Shown here in pieces: positions 1 to 7,413 of a stretch of 38,544 nt of DNA (within the stretch, counting starts at the first letter, position 1; each line of letters starts with the position of its first letter). The position numbers and the translations under genes were made by a program. The notes beneath the pieces were generated by a model. It was not told the DNA's origin. It did no database searches and saw only the letters and a list, made by a program, of their open reading frames with translations. The stretch is from positions 1 through 38,544 of the forward strand of contig NZ_JADEWI010000065.1 of the NCBI RefSeq assembly GCF_015207705.1. Direction: 5' to 3'. The DNA comes from Nostoc sp. LEGE 06077. GTDB lineage: Bacteria > Cyanobacteriota > Cyanobacteriia > Cyanobacteriales > Nostocaceae.

Positions 1-1
1 C

Positions 2-100
2 GCTAGGATAAAAATTTCTGGCGCACAGTGGAATGTTGAGAGTGTTAATCACATCCTCTCTGTTCGTTGTGCTTATCTTAATGGTTTACTTGCTATTTGA
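2..100 (+). pseudogene. C-terminal end of a probable transposase (cut by window edge)
   Basis: An open frame runs from the left edge to a TGA and gives 32 residues containing GAQWNVESVNHIL and RCAYLNGLLAI. That arrangement (a GxQW box, then an Arg-x-AYLNG tail) resembles the last residues of ISKra4-like transposases, from memory of the family rather than from a search. Everything upstream is outside the window, so it cannot be told whether the element is whole or a remnant. The neighbouring gene on its right is a pseudogene, which fits an insertion-prone spot. It may also be the tail of another transposase family. Confidence 0.4.
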
Positions 101-474
101 GTATTTCTGCCAAAAGTGGATGCTCCCGATACATGGTTAAACCAATCCGGTTTAAATCCTTCCTCAAGTTACTTAATTAATTACAATTAAATGTCTTACT
201 TTAGTTATAAATTCGATTCAATATTTTATTGTTTATGTAAAATTGAACACAAAAAGATAATCATGATAAAAAGGCAGATTAAATAATGAATTTATCTCCC
301 GCTACATCTAAAAATAAGTATTTAGTTTGATTCGGCTTGAGGATATATAGGAATCATATTTGATTTGGAGAAAAAACTCAGTACACCTCTGTTACGTCTT
401 TTCCTATTCCCTGTTCTCTGTTTCCTGTTACCTTCCTACACAAGTAATTTCAATAATCAAGTCAGATTCCTATA
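101..474. other. AT-rich non-coding gap with one short repeat
   Basis: I see no credible gene here. The first part, after the transposase tail, may hold the element's right end, but no clear inverted terminal repeat can be paired without the left end. Positions 404-434 hold a run of CCCTGTTCTCTGTTTCCTGTTACC type, which is treated as a separate repeat. Confidence 0.5.
404..434. repeat. Short degenerate CCTGTTxCC repeat
   Basis: Three to four degenerate heptamer-like units (CCCTGTT, CTCTGTT, TCCTGTT, ACC). Read on the other strand this is the same motif family (GGTAACAGG, GGGAACAG) that forms the in-frame 21-bp repeat of the large gene at 35188-35301. Short tandem repeats of this type are typical spacers in Nostocales genomes. 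Confidence 0.55.
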
Positions 475-1144
475 TTAACCTCGCTTGAGTGCTAAACTAA
501 GTCCATCGCCAATGGGGACAAGTGAGAGTGTAATTCGTTGATCATTGTGTAGCTTTTGATTGATAGCACGGATAGCTTGAGTGTTGTGATCTTGAATTTG
601 ATTGAGGGTTGGCTACTTGCCCAGACCATAAAACATTATTGATCGCAATCAAGCCACCAGGACTAATTAATTGCAAACATCGCTCATAATAGTCATCATA
701 ATTTTCTTTATCAGCATAAATAAAGGCAAAATCAAAGGTTCCAGCTTGTTCGGTCGCTAATAGTTGATCTAAACTTTCTAGGGCTGGTGCTAATCGTAGG
801 TCAATTTTATCGGCAACCCCAGCTTGCTGCCAATATTGTCGTGCGATTGCTGTATACTCTTCACTAACATCAAAGGCAACGATTTTACCATCAGCGGGTA
901 GTGTTCAAGCGACGGAAAGTGAACTGTAACCTGTAAACACGCCAAATTCTATGGTCTTTTTTGCACCTAATAACTGCACTAGCAATCTCATGAACTGTCA
1001 TTGTTTTGGCGAAATTTGCATATTTGCCCTAGGATGATTGGCAGTTTCGTAGCGAAATTTTTGTAAAATTTCTGGTTCTTGCAGCGAAACTGATAACAAG
1101 TAGTCGTAAACTTGGCTATCAAGTCCAATAGTTGGTTTTGACAT
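475..1144 (-). pseudogene. Decayed SAM-dependent O-methyltransferase (family 3, caffeoyl-CoA type)
   Basis: Reading the minus strand from ATG at 1144 gives a family-3 O-methyltransferase: an N-terminal LDSQVYDYLLSVSLQEPEIL helix, the SAM-binding stretch TIEFGVFTGYSSLSVA, then [35 protein letters not shown], a [20 protein letters not shown] segment, and a C-terminal SLVPIGDGLSLALKRG. The frame is broken three times: TGA at 998-1000 where the family has Gly before QFM, TGA at 905-907 where it has Leu, and a frameshift near 590-605 after QVAN. The C-terminal part continues in another frame to TAA at 475-477. With two nonsense codons plus a frameshift, sequencing error is unlikely. The substrate of the former enzyme is unknown, since these proteins methylate various catechol-type hydroxyls. 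Confidence 0.88.
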
Positions 1145-1206
1145 GGTAGATGGCAGAATTTAAGGCAGATACCGCTATACTAGCGCTGGAGAGTAGAATA
1201 TCGAAG

Positions 1207-1614
1207 ATGGTGCGATTCTTGGTCACAATAATTTTGCTGGTGTTGTTAACTGCTTGTGGTACTATTGGGCTGCTGCCAACTAGCGAGTTAGTACGAAAAG
1301 CGATCGCACTTGGGCTAGAACAAACCCAACAAGAACTTAGTCAAAAACTAGATCTAGATTTTCAGGGGTTGGAAATTAAGCAGTTAAAAATTGCCGAAGA
1401 AAAACCACTGACAATTCAAAATTTACCAGCCTTCCGCGTCAAGGGAAAATACGATTTAATTATCAAGCTACCGCAGCGACAGTTGACGCAACTGCAACAA
1501 CCTTTTGAACTGTACTTACAAATTCAACAAGAAGGCAAAACTTGGCGATTATTATTGCCAGATAAGACTAGCAAAGATTCTCAAAGAGTTTGGCGTAGTT
1601 ATCTTATTCAATAA
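1207..1614 (+). CDS. Small putative lipoprotein, unknown function
   Basis: Starting at ATG 1207 the protein has 135 residues: MVRF, a hydrophobic stretch, then the lipobox LTAC with Cys17 as the predicted lipid-anchored residue. The mature part is a mixed alpha/beta domain with many Lys, Gln and Leu residues and no motif I recognise. A longer reading from 1150 would add 19 polar residues in front of the signal peptide and hide it, so the internal ATG is preferred; GGAG at 1188-1191 is a weakly placed ribosome site. The gene diverges from the dead methyltransferase and is followed 97 bases later by a membrane protein gene. It is most likely an outer-membrane or periplasm-facing lipoprotein; nothing more can be said. 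Confidence 0.65.
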   Translation: MVRFLVTIILLVLLTACGTIGLLPTSELVRKAIALGLEQTQQELSQKLDLDFQGLEIKQLKIAEEKPLTIQNLPAFRVKGKYDLIIKLPQRQLTQLQQPFELYLQIQQEGKTWRLLLPDKTSKDSQRVWRSYLIQ

Positions 1615-1711
1615 TTAATATGTGCAAGTAACCAAACCAGCACAACCATTCCGTAGAAATCCTCAGCCATCGCCATGATTGAGATGATAGTTTCACTGGA
1701 GTCATGGCAAA

Positions 1712-2485
1712 ATGTATTTTAACTTTTTTATCAGTTCCATCGTGGGAATTGTCACTATATTACTGTTAGCATTTGGCGTACTGCAATGGTTTCATGTACC
1801 CGCAGGTAACTTCTTAGATTGGGTAATTGGCGGTGCAAGTTTTTGGTGGTTATTGGTAGTTGTCACTGTACCTTGGAATGTGCATTTTCAAGCAAAAGAA
1901 GTCTTAGCAGAAGCAGCACAATCTACAGAAAAAGGTATTCCTGTAGATGCCAAACAAGTAAAATATGTCCAGTTATTAGCCAAGCGATCGCTTTGGCTGG
2001 CTGTTGTTTTACACATATTCTCCGCAGTTGGACTTTACACCCTCGCCGCCACGGGAATTAGTACAGTAGGTTACATCAGTTCTGGTGCAGCTTTATTATT
2101 AACAATTCTGCGTCCGGCGATTCGCGCCTACGAATATTTATATGCACGGCTAACAATGATTCGCCAAGAATGGAAATATCCCCGCGAAGATATTTTTGAA
2201 CTGCGTAATCGTTTCTCTGAATTAGAGAATAAAGTGCAATTTTTAGAAGAACAACTTAATCCAGAACAAGCATATTCTTTACCAGTAACTCAACAACGCT
2301 TTGCTGAAGAAACACGCAAAGAACTATCAAGAATTTTAGCTAATTTAGAAGAATTACGCGCCACGAATCAAACAGAACATGAACGTTTAGCCAGAGAAGC
2401 TAGAAATGCGATCGCCCAACTTTCTACTGATGGGCAATTTCTCGATCACGTCCGCGAAATTATTAGGTTTTTCAAAACGGCTTAA
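1712..2485 (+). CDS. Membrane protein with C-terminal coiled coil, unknown function
   Basis: 257 residues. Four hydrophobic segments can be seen: about residues 4-26, 34-54, 92-112 and 119-137. The first pair and second pair are separated by a polar loop of about 37 residues (QAKEVLAEAAQSTEKGIPVD). The rest, about 140-250, is charged and helical with heptad-like spacing (ELRNRFSELENKVQFLEEQL, then REARNAIAQLS) and should form a cytoplasmic coiled coil. No catalytic motif is visible and I do not recognise a named family. It could act as a membrane-anchored scaffold. The start at 1712 has GGAG about 12 bases upstream. A strong inverted repeat follows the stop. Confidence 0.75.
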   Translation: MYFNFFISSIVGIVTILLLAFGVLQWFHVPAGNFLDWVIGGASFWWLLVVVTVPWNVHFQAKEVLAEAAQSTEKGIPVDAKQVKYVQLLAKRSLWLAVVLHIFSAVGLYTLAATGISTVGYISSGAALLLTILRPAIRAYEYLYARLTMIRQEWKYPREDIFELRNRFSELENKVQFLEEQLNPEQAYSLPVTQQRFAEETRKELSRILANLEELRATNQTEHERLAREARNAIAQLSTDGQFLDHVREIIRFFKTA

Positions 2486-2535
2486 AGTTATTGAGCGAAA
2501 TCAAACTAACTAGTGCAATGTTTTTCAAACTGAAT

Positions 2536-2569
2536 AAGTACTGAGTATAATAAAAATTACTCAGTACTT
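2536..2569. terminator. Bidirectional terminator-like hairpin
   Basis: Perfect 12-bp arms (AAGTACTGAGTA and TACTCAGTACTT) around a 10-base AT-rich loop, lying between two convergent genes (ends at 2485 and 2603). Its position suits termination from both sides. There is no long T-run after the arms. Confidence 0.6.
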
Positions 2570-2602
2570 TCACACTTCATCAGTACCGCAACCAGTATGA
2601 GG

Positions 2603-3040
2603 TTATGATTGTTCTAACTTACATTCCAACGCCTTTTTTTGCATAGTTTTAAATATGTTATAAAACCCGTTAGCGCGGGAAGGTGTCAAGCTGACATTTA
2701 AACCTGTTTCTTGAATAAAATCGGGTGTGAGTTGGACAATTTCTGTGGGACTTATACCATTTAAACCTTCAATTAACAGCGCGACTAGCCCTTTGGTTAA
2801 CTGAGAGTCAGAATCTCCTTGAAATGCAACTTTCCCATCATTAAAAATTGCCGTGACATAAACCTGCGAAACACAACCAGGGACTTTATTTTCTGGTATC
2901 TTGTCAGCTTCTGGAAACTCTGGAAGCTTCTGTGCGTACCAGATGAGTTGTTCATAGCGCCGCTTAGGATCTGAAGCACGTTGAAAGCGCTGGACGATTT
3001 TAGCGAGAGCAGGTGGTAAAGAATCTAAACTGGAAGACAT
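2603..3040 (-). CDS. sufE: SufE family sulfur acceptor for Fe-S cluster assembly
   Basis: 145 residues, the usual length for SufE. SufE accepts the persulfide sulfur from the cysteine desulfurase SufS and passes it to the SufBCD scaffold in the cytoplasm. The acceptor cysteine is Cys56 in NKVPGCVSQV, the family signature. Upstream is the conserved YEQLIWYAQKLPEFP segment, and downstream are FQGDSDSQLTKGLVALL and the C-terminal LTPSRANGFYNIF box seen in SufE/YgdK proteins. The gene stands alone, with a tRNA gene upstream on the same strand and a convergent gene downstream; no other suf gene is in the window. The start ATG gives the expected short N-terminal helix SLPPALAKIVQRFQ. Confidence 0.93.
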   Translation of the reverse strand: MSSSLDSLPPALAKIVQRFQRASDPKRRYEQLIWYAQKLPEFPEADKIPENKVPGCVSQVYVTAIFNDGKVAFQGDSDSQLTKGLVALLIEGLNGISPTEIVQLTPDFIQETGLNVSLTPSRANGFYNIFKTMQKKALECKLEQS

Positions 3041-3240
3041 AACAGAAGCTGCAAATAATTCGGTCTCACCTTGAGTGTAAATTATCTAGAGGGCGATCGC
3101 GTTCATCATGAGCAAGTCTACGATCTAACTCTAGGAATAAACAATTTAGACGGGAAACAAGCATTTATTCTGGTGATAAATCATGCTCAAAACTAGATGA
3201 AGGTATTTAGCAGGATGAGCATAAATGTATAAGTCTGAAA

Positions 3241-3314
3241 TGGCTCAGGTCGGAGTTGAACCAACGACCCCAGGCTTATGAGTCCCGTGCTCTAACCAAC
3301 TGAGCTACTGAGCC
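3241..3314 (-). tRNA. tRNA with CAU anticodon (elongator Met most likely)
   Basis: The minus strand folds into a full 74-nt cloverleaf. The acceptor arms GGCTCAG and CTGAGCC pair perfectly, the D-stem is GCTC/GAGC, the anticodon loop is CTCATAA, and the T-arm is GTTGG-TTCAACT-CCGAC. CCA is not encoded. Position 1 pairs with 72, so this is not initiator tRNA (which has a 1-72 mismatch). Elongator Met is favoured, but the lysidine-modified tRNA-Ile2 shares the CAU anticodon and cannot be excluded by eye. The innermost anticodon-stem pair (31-39) is an A-G mismatch. Confidence 0.93.
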
Positions 3315-3423
3315 AAACGTTTTTACATCGATTCTTAATATAGCATATACATTTGTTGATGACTAGTCTATTTTACAATTAATTTTCCCTAACAATCGCA
3401 TCTCAGCATCTGACAAAACTGGG

Positions 3424-3449
3424 CAAAAGAGGGAGGAAAACTCCCTCTT
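3424..3449 (-). terminator. Rho-independent terminator after the M23 peptidase gene
   Basis: On the minus strand the arms AAGAGGGAG and CTCCCTCTT enclose a 5-base loop and run into TTTTGCCC. The hairpin lies 38 bases past the stop of the gene ending at 3487. Confidence 0.75.
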
Positions 3450-3486
3450 CTCATAAGGCAATGTCTGGTTTATGCCCAGTCAAGGA

Positions 3487-5712
3487 CTATATGCGGTTTT
3501 GTTGTGGTAAAAAGGCAATTGGGTTAACTGCGCCCTTACCTGATGGATGAATTTCAAAGTGAGTGTGCGGCCCAGTACTGAAACCAGTACTACCCATTAA
3601 AGCAATGGTTTCGCCTTGACGCACTTGCTGACCTGGACGCACTAGAATCTTGCTGTTATGACCATAGCGGGTCATACTACCATCAGGGTGACGAATATCA
3701 ACGAGATTACCGTAACCACCTTTGTTCCAGCCTGCTTTTTCAATCACACCATCGGCTGAGGCGTAAACTGGTGTACCAGTGGCGTTAGCAACGTCAATAC
3801 CTTTGTGCATTCTTCCCCAGCGCCAACCATAACCAGAAGTAAATACACCTTTTGCTGGCCAAATATGAGCTACAGTCGAGGTGGAAGGTGGTGGTATGGT
3901 CTCATCAACAGGTTTGGGTAGGTATTGATCTACTGCTGCCAAAGGAGGCAGTTGTGGCGATACCTGAGTTCCCCCCATTCTTCTGAGAGAATCAGAAGCG
4001 TTAACCCCAATTGGTGGTGCTGCGACTCCAGTCTGGTTGGGACGAAACTCTGGATTAATTGGTTCGCCGTTGTTAAGGCGAGTAGCACGAAATTCGGGCT
4101 TAATCGGTTGAGCGCTGTAGCTTGGTAAGATTGGTGTCGGAACAGGAATAGGTACTGCAAAAGTCTTAGTTCCTGATACAGGCTTAGTTACTGCCAAGTT
4201 ACTCGGAATAGCTACAGGAATTGGGATAGCAACGCTATTTTTGTCAGTGTCAGTAATTGCTTGTGCAACTACATTACCGGACTCTTGAGCGCGGTATTTC
4301 TGCTGTAGTCTTTGAATCTCTGCCTGTAGACTCTGTAGGCGCTCGCTGTTTCTGCTTCTGGCTACCTTTTGAGCAGTTTGGCTTCCTGATTGTAATTCGG
4401 CAAAGACTTTGGGTACGGGAGTATCACCACCTACACCGTAAGGATTAGCGTTAGCAGTATTTGTCTGTGTTTGATTGTTTGTTGCTGTTGCGGTTGGCTT
4501 TGCAGCATTATTGTTGACAAAAACTGGTGAAACTGGCGCTAAAGATACATTTGGGTTGCTGCTGGCAGTGTTAATAGGTACACCAGCTACTGGGGAATTT
4601 TTAGTAAACTGTACAACAGATGGATTAACAGCTACAGGTATTGAAATTGCGCCATTGCGGTTCAGGTTGGCAGATGGTAGAACTAGCTTCTGACTAATTT
4701 TCAGCTGGTTAGGATTACTGATATTGTTGAGTTTTGCTAATTCTGCAACAGTGGTGTTGTATCGACTGGCGATCGCTGCTAGAGTATCTCCAGGCTTAAC
4801 TTCGTAGGCTGTATTAGTATCTGTTGGTGACACCGTTTGTGGTGTGGCAGGTGCAGATGTTGTTGCTATTGGCTGTATCTGCTCGCTGGGAGATTTTGTC
4901 TGCTTAGTCTCTGGGAAGAACTTTGTTTTGTCTTCATCGACCAGAGAGGGCAACTGTTGTGCTACCTCTTGATTGATGCTGGTAGGTGGCAACTTCTCTG
5001 CTACAGTTGTCTCCTGCGCCGATGCGGTAGTAGTTTTAGCTAAATTTTTTGACTCCCCAGACCGCAACTCCGTCAGACTTGCTCTTAGGCGGTTCGATTT
5101 TTCTTGTAAGTGATACAGGGCAAACTCTTGCTGTGCTTTTAATTTAGCGTTGACTTCATCACTAGCAAATGTAGTTTCGCTACCTGTTGTTGGTACTTGG
5201 TTGGCTGAAAAAGCGGTTTTAATGCCTGGTACATCATTAGCATTCAGGATTTCCGGCAACTGGTTGGCTGCTGTTTTGGAAATATTCTCGGCTGCTGGAA
5301 CTTTTACAGACATTCCACTTGCCGCAACTTGCAATTTAGCTTCAAGCCCAGGCAACTGTGAAATTGCTGTTGGTTCCACAATGACAGGATTTTCTGGCAT
5401 TGTCGCTGGGGAGACTAGTTTGGTCTCCAGCTTCGTGGGAACAAATTTCATTTCAGTATCAGACGCAGCGGGAAGATTTGAGGCTACCTTTTGGCTACCT
5501 ACAGGTGCTGCGGCTTGGGCTTGATCGCTTTGTCGAGTCACTAAAAGACTGGTTGCTCCGACTGAGATAGCCAAGCCAATCATGGCGGCTTGTGTGCTAA
5601 CCCGACGATTGATCTTGGGATTGACTACACTTAACTGTTCGTTCGGGACACCATCATTGCTGGGGGTATTTTTCAGCACAGCTTTTACTCTTTTTTTCAA
5701 TGCTCGTTTCAA
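3487..5712 (-). CDS. LysM plus M23 metallopeptidase, membrane-anchored cell-wall hydrolase
   Basis: 741 residues. A basic N-terminus is followed by one hydrophobic segment (about 42-58), then a long Pro/Ser/Thr/Gln-rich linker. A LysM peptidoglycan-binding domain sits at 303-346 (YEVKPGDTLAAIASRY). A coiled stretch near 450-480 precedes a C-terminal M23 (LytM/NlpD type) domain at about 620-735. Zinc and catalytic residues are present: His636 and Asp640 in MHKGID, His685 in RYGHNSK, and His716/His718 in PHTHFEIHP, so it should be an active endopeptidase on stem-peptide cross-links or an amidase activator that kept its site. The start is TTG at 5712, supported by AGGAGG at 5719-5724 with 6-base spacing. 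In filamentous cyanobacteria such proteins act in septum and envelope remodelling; that role here is inference. The upstream gap is unusually long. Confidence 0.9.
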   Translation of the reverse strand: MKRALKKRVKAVLKNTPSNDGVPNEQLSVVNPKINRRVSTQAAMIGLAISVGATSLLVTRQSDQAQAAAPVGSQKVASNLPAASDTEMKFVPTKLETKLVSPATMPENPVIVEPTAISQLPGLEAKLQVAASGMSVKVPAAENISKTAANQLPEILNANDVPGIKTAFSANQVPTTGSETTFASDEVNAKLKAQQEFALYHLQEKSNRLRASLTELRSGESKNLAKTTTASAQETTVAEKLPPTSINQEVAQQLPSLVDEDKTKFFPETKQTKSPSEQIQPIATTSAPATPQTVSPTDTNTAYEVKPGDTLAAIASRYNTTVAELAKLNNISNPNQLKISQKLVLPSANLNRNGAISIPVAVNPSVVQFTKNSPVAGVPINTASSNPNVSLAPVSPVFVNNNAAKPTATATNNQTQTNTANANPYGVGGDTPVPKVFAELQSGSQTAQKVARSRNSERLQSLQAEIQRLQQKYRAQESGNVVAQAITDTDKNSVAIPIPVAIPSNLAVTKPVSGTKTFAVPIPVPTPILPSYSAQPIKPEFRATRLNNGEPINPEFRPNQTGVAAPPIGVNASDSLRRMGGTQVSPQLPPLAAVDQYLPKPVDETIPPPSTSTVAHIWPAKGVFTSGYGWRWGRMHKGIDVANATGTPVYASADGVIEKAGWNKGGYGNLVDIRHPDGSMTRYGHNSKILVRPGQQVRQGETIALMGSTGFSTGPHTHFEIHPSGKGAVNPIAFLPQQNRI

Positions 5713-5718
5713 AGACGA

Positions 5719-5724
5719 CCTCCT
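5719..5724 (-). promoter_or_regulatory. Strong ribosome binding site that fixes a TTG start
   Basis: AGGAGG on the minus strand, six bases before TTG at 5712-5710. No ATG is near in that frame, so this site decides the start of the LysM-M23 gene. Confidence 0.75.
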
Positions 5725-6501
5725 ATGATCACTAGCGCTTAACTGACCTCGATTTTGCAGTCGGAATACTAGTCCATGATTTAGATCACATCTAATGATA
5801 GACCTGGATCACACTCACCAGAGATACTTACGCAAGATTAACCTGCTTCTCTGATTTAGACAAGTTTACACCTGTTAGCAAAACATAAAGTTGCTGTGCT
5901 TACTTGTCCGCTCCACTTCTCACACCCTAGAACTATTGCTCTTGACAGTTGTCAGCGCCTACTTTACTTGCTGGGATTGGAAAAGTTGATATTAGCCGAA
6001 TCTGCTTTTATTGTCAGCAATTTTTAGTTGCTGTAACTTCTAAAAAAAAATGATGCCTCCTGCTGTAAATATCTTCAAGGTTTTTCTTTCCGATCCGTCT
6101 TCCCAACAGGAGACTTTACGTTGATTATTCCCTAAAAGACAACCGTACAAACTCTCCAGTACTTTTGTCCTCCTGAAATATACTTATTCAGACGAAATAG
6201 TACAAATGCCTTATCCGTATGGTTTTTCAGCTTTTTCTTTCCTGAGACTCAATGAATGAAATTCATCAAAATCTATCATTCAAATTTGGTATGTTCTCAA
6301 ATTTAATATATAAATTTCTTATATTAAACCTATCTAGTGAACTAGACTTTTTCGGAATTTATACTGAAAATTCCATTTTTTAAGTATAAAAAGTCAGAAT
6401 CTTTTTGATGATAACTAAATAACTTGCTCTCGAAAATCCCATTTCCAATTACTTTTAGGAGCTTTATAAGTATAAATACTTATAAAGCTCCTAATCAAAA
6501 A
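5725..6501. other. Long leader/intergenic region before the LysM-M23 gene
   Basis: No credible gene is seen. The part nearest the gene (5725-6180) is less AT-rich than the distal part and contains several purine-rich, Shine-Dalgarno-like stretches on the minus strand (TCAGGAGGACA, GTCTCCTGTTGGG, GCAGGAGGCATC). A long structured 5' leader is possible. The distal part, 6230-6450, is strongly AT-rich. A perfect 36-base palindrome at 6457-6492 is listed separately. Confidence 0.5.
6457..6492. terminator. Perfect 17-bp inverted repeat after trmL
   Basis: AGGAGCTTTATAAGTAT, two A residues, then its exact reverse complement. It starts nine bases beyond the trmL stop codon and probably ends that transcript. 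On neither strand is it followed by a T-run, so a stabilising or protein-binding role is also possible. Confidence 0.55.
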
Positions 6502-6963
6502 CTACACTAAATAACCTAGTTGTCGCCGAGCTTCAAACAAGCTGACAGCAACACTAACCGAAAGATTGAGGCTGCGAACCCCTGGTTGAAACATGGGAAT
6601 GTACAAGGTTGTATCACAAATGGATAACGCCTCTGGTGATAAGCCAGTAGTCTCGCTACCAAACAGTAGCCAATCATTAGCTTCAAACTGAAACTGAGTG
6701 TAATTAAAACTGCCCCTCACTGAGAAACCTAGACATCTACCGCCACGCTGTTGATGTAAGCGTTGAAAGGCTGCCAGTGACTCGTGATCATGTAGTTTGA
6801 CATAAGGCCAGTAATCTAACCCGGCTCTTTTAAGGTAGCGATCGCTAATTTCAAACCCTAAAGGCCCCACCAAATGTAATTCTGTACCTGTAGCAGCGCA
6901 AGTACGCGCTATATTGCCTGTATTCGGGGGAATTTGCGGATTTACTAAAACTACCTGGGGCAT
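6502..6963 (-). CDS. trmL: tRNA (cytidine/uridine-34 2'-O)-methyltransferase TrmL
   Basis: 153 residues, the compact single-domain SPOUT (SpoU) form, matching the length of TrmL/YibK. It transfers methyl from SAM to the ribose of wobble base 34 in certain leucine tRNAs. The three knot motifs are all present: NPQIPPNTGNIARTCAATG near residues 8-26, LLFGSETTGLSPEAL near 99-113, and IPMFQPGVRSLNLSVSVAV near 121-139, with the conserved Arg and Asn of RSLNLS. There is no extra N-terminal RNA-binding domain, which separates it from TrmH/RlmB. It lies downstream of gshA on the same strand, but a 450-base gap with a hairpin suggests its own promoter. Confidence 0.92.
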   Translation of the reverse strand: MPQVVLVNPQIPPNTGNIARTCAATGTELHLVGPLGFEISDRYLKRAGLDYWPYVKLHDHESLAAFQRLHQQRGGRCLGFSVRGSFNYTQFQFEANDWLLFGSETTGLSPEALSICDTTLYIPMFQPGVRSLNLSVSVAVSLFEARRQLGYLV

Positions 6964-7413
6964 TGTCTGTAAAACTGAGAGATTGTATAAAAAGTTATAT
7001 TGACAAGAAAAAATCTATCAAAAGGTAGAGGTTATCTATAGGTTTTATTAATAACCATTTTGTAGTTTACATCGATTAGTTTTTTAAAACAAAAAAATCG
7101 TCAATTCTTCCCGAAAATATTCAGAAAATGTGTTTGATTAACTTGCAGACAAAACTATTTTATGTTTTCTGAAGCAGAAATATACCCTGAATTATTTGCC
7201 GACTACTTTGAGAAAATCTACCTTATGTATGAAACCATAAATTATGGTATTGGAGTAATAGGAATTTTGAGGTCGGGGATTAGGTAGTGGTAAATCAGCT
7301 AAAACGCCTCTCAATTACATAAAAACCTAGAAAAGCCGTAATTAGTCATTTGTCTGTTGTTTTTTACAAAGACTAATGACTAATGACAGCCTTAAACCCA
7401 GCTTAATTTCCCA
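6964..7413. other. Intergenic gap between gshA and trmL
   Basis: AT-rich spacer. It holds a hairpin just after gshA (7343-7382) and a 41-codon plus-strand frame (7162-7287) without a ribosome site, which I do not call as a gene. The rest shows no feature I can name; a trmL promoter is expected near 6970-7090. Confidence 0.45.
7343..7382 (-). terminator. Hairpin after gshA
   Basis: TAGTCATTTGTCT pairs with AGACTAATGACTA (12 of 13 positions) around a 14-base loop. It starts about 32 bases past the gshA stop. The arm sequence belongs to the TTAGTCATTAGTC heptamer type common in Nostocales spacers. Confidence 0.5.

Noticed and set aside
5150-5524. 124-codon plus-strand frame inside the M23 gene
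   Set aside because: Antisense shadow of the Pro/Ser/Thr-rich linker region.
5900-5930. Yfr1-like small RNA motif (CACTTCTCACACCC)
   Set aside because: It differs from the ACTCCTCACAC core, and there are no flanking stems.
5725-6200. c-di-AMP (ydaO) riboswitch before the M23 gene
   Set aside because: I looked for the conserved boxes on the minus strand and could not find them; GCCGAAT occurs only on the wrong strand.
7162-7287. Small plus-strand frame of 41 codons (MFSEAEIYPELF...)
   Set aside because: It has a plausible composition but no ribosome site, no recognisable relatives, and lies in an AT-rich spacer; kept only as a possibility.
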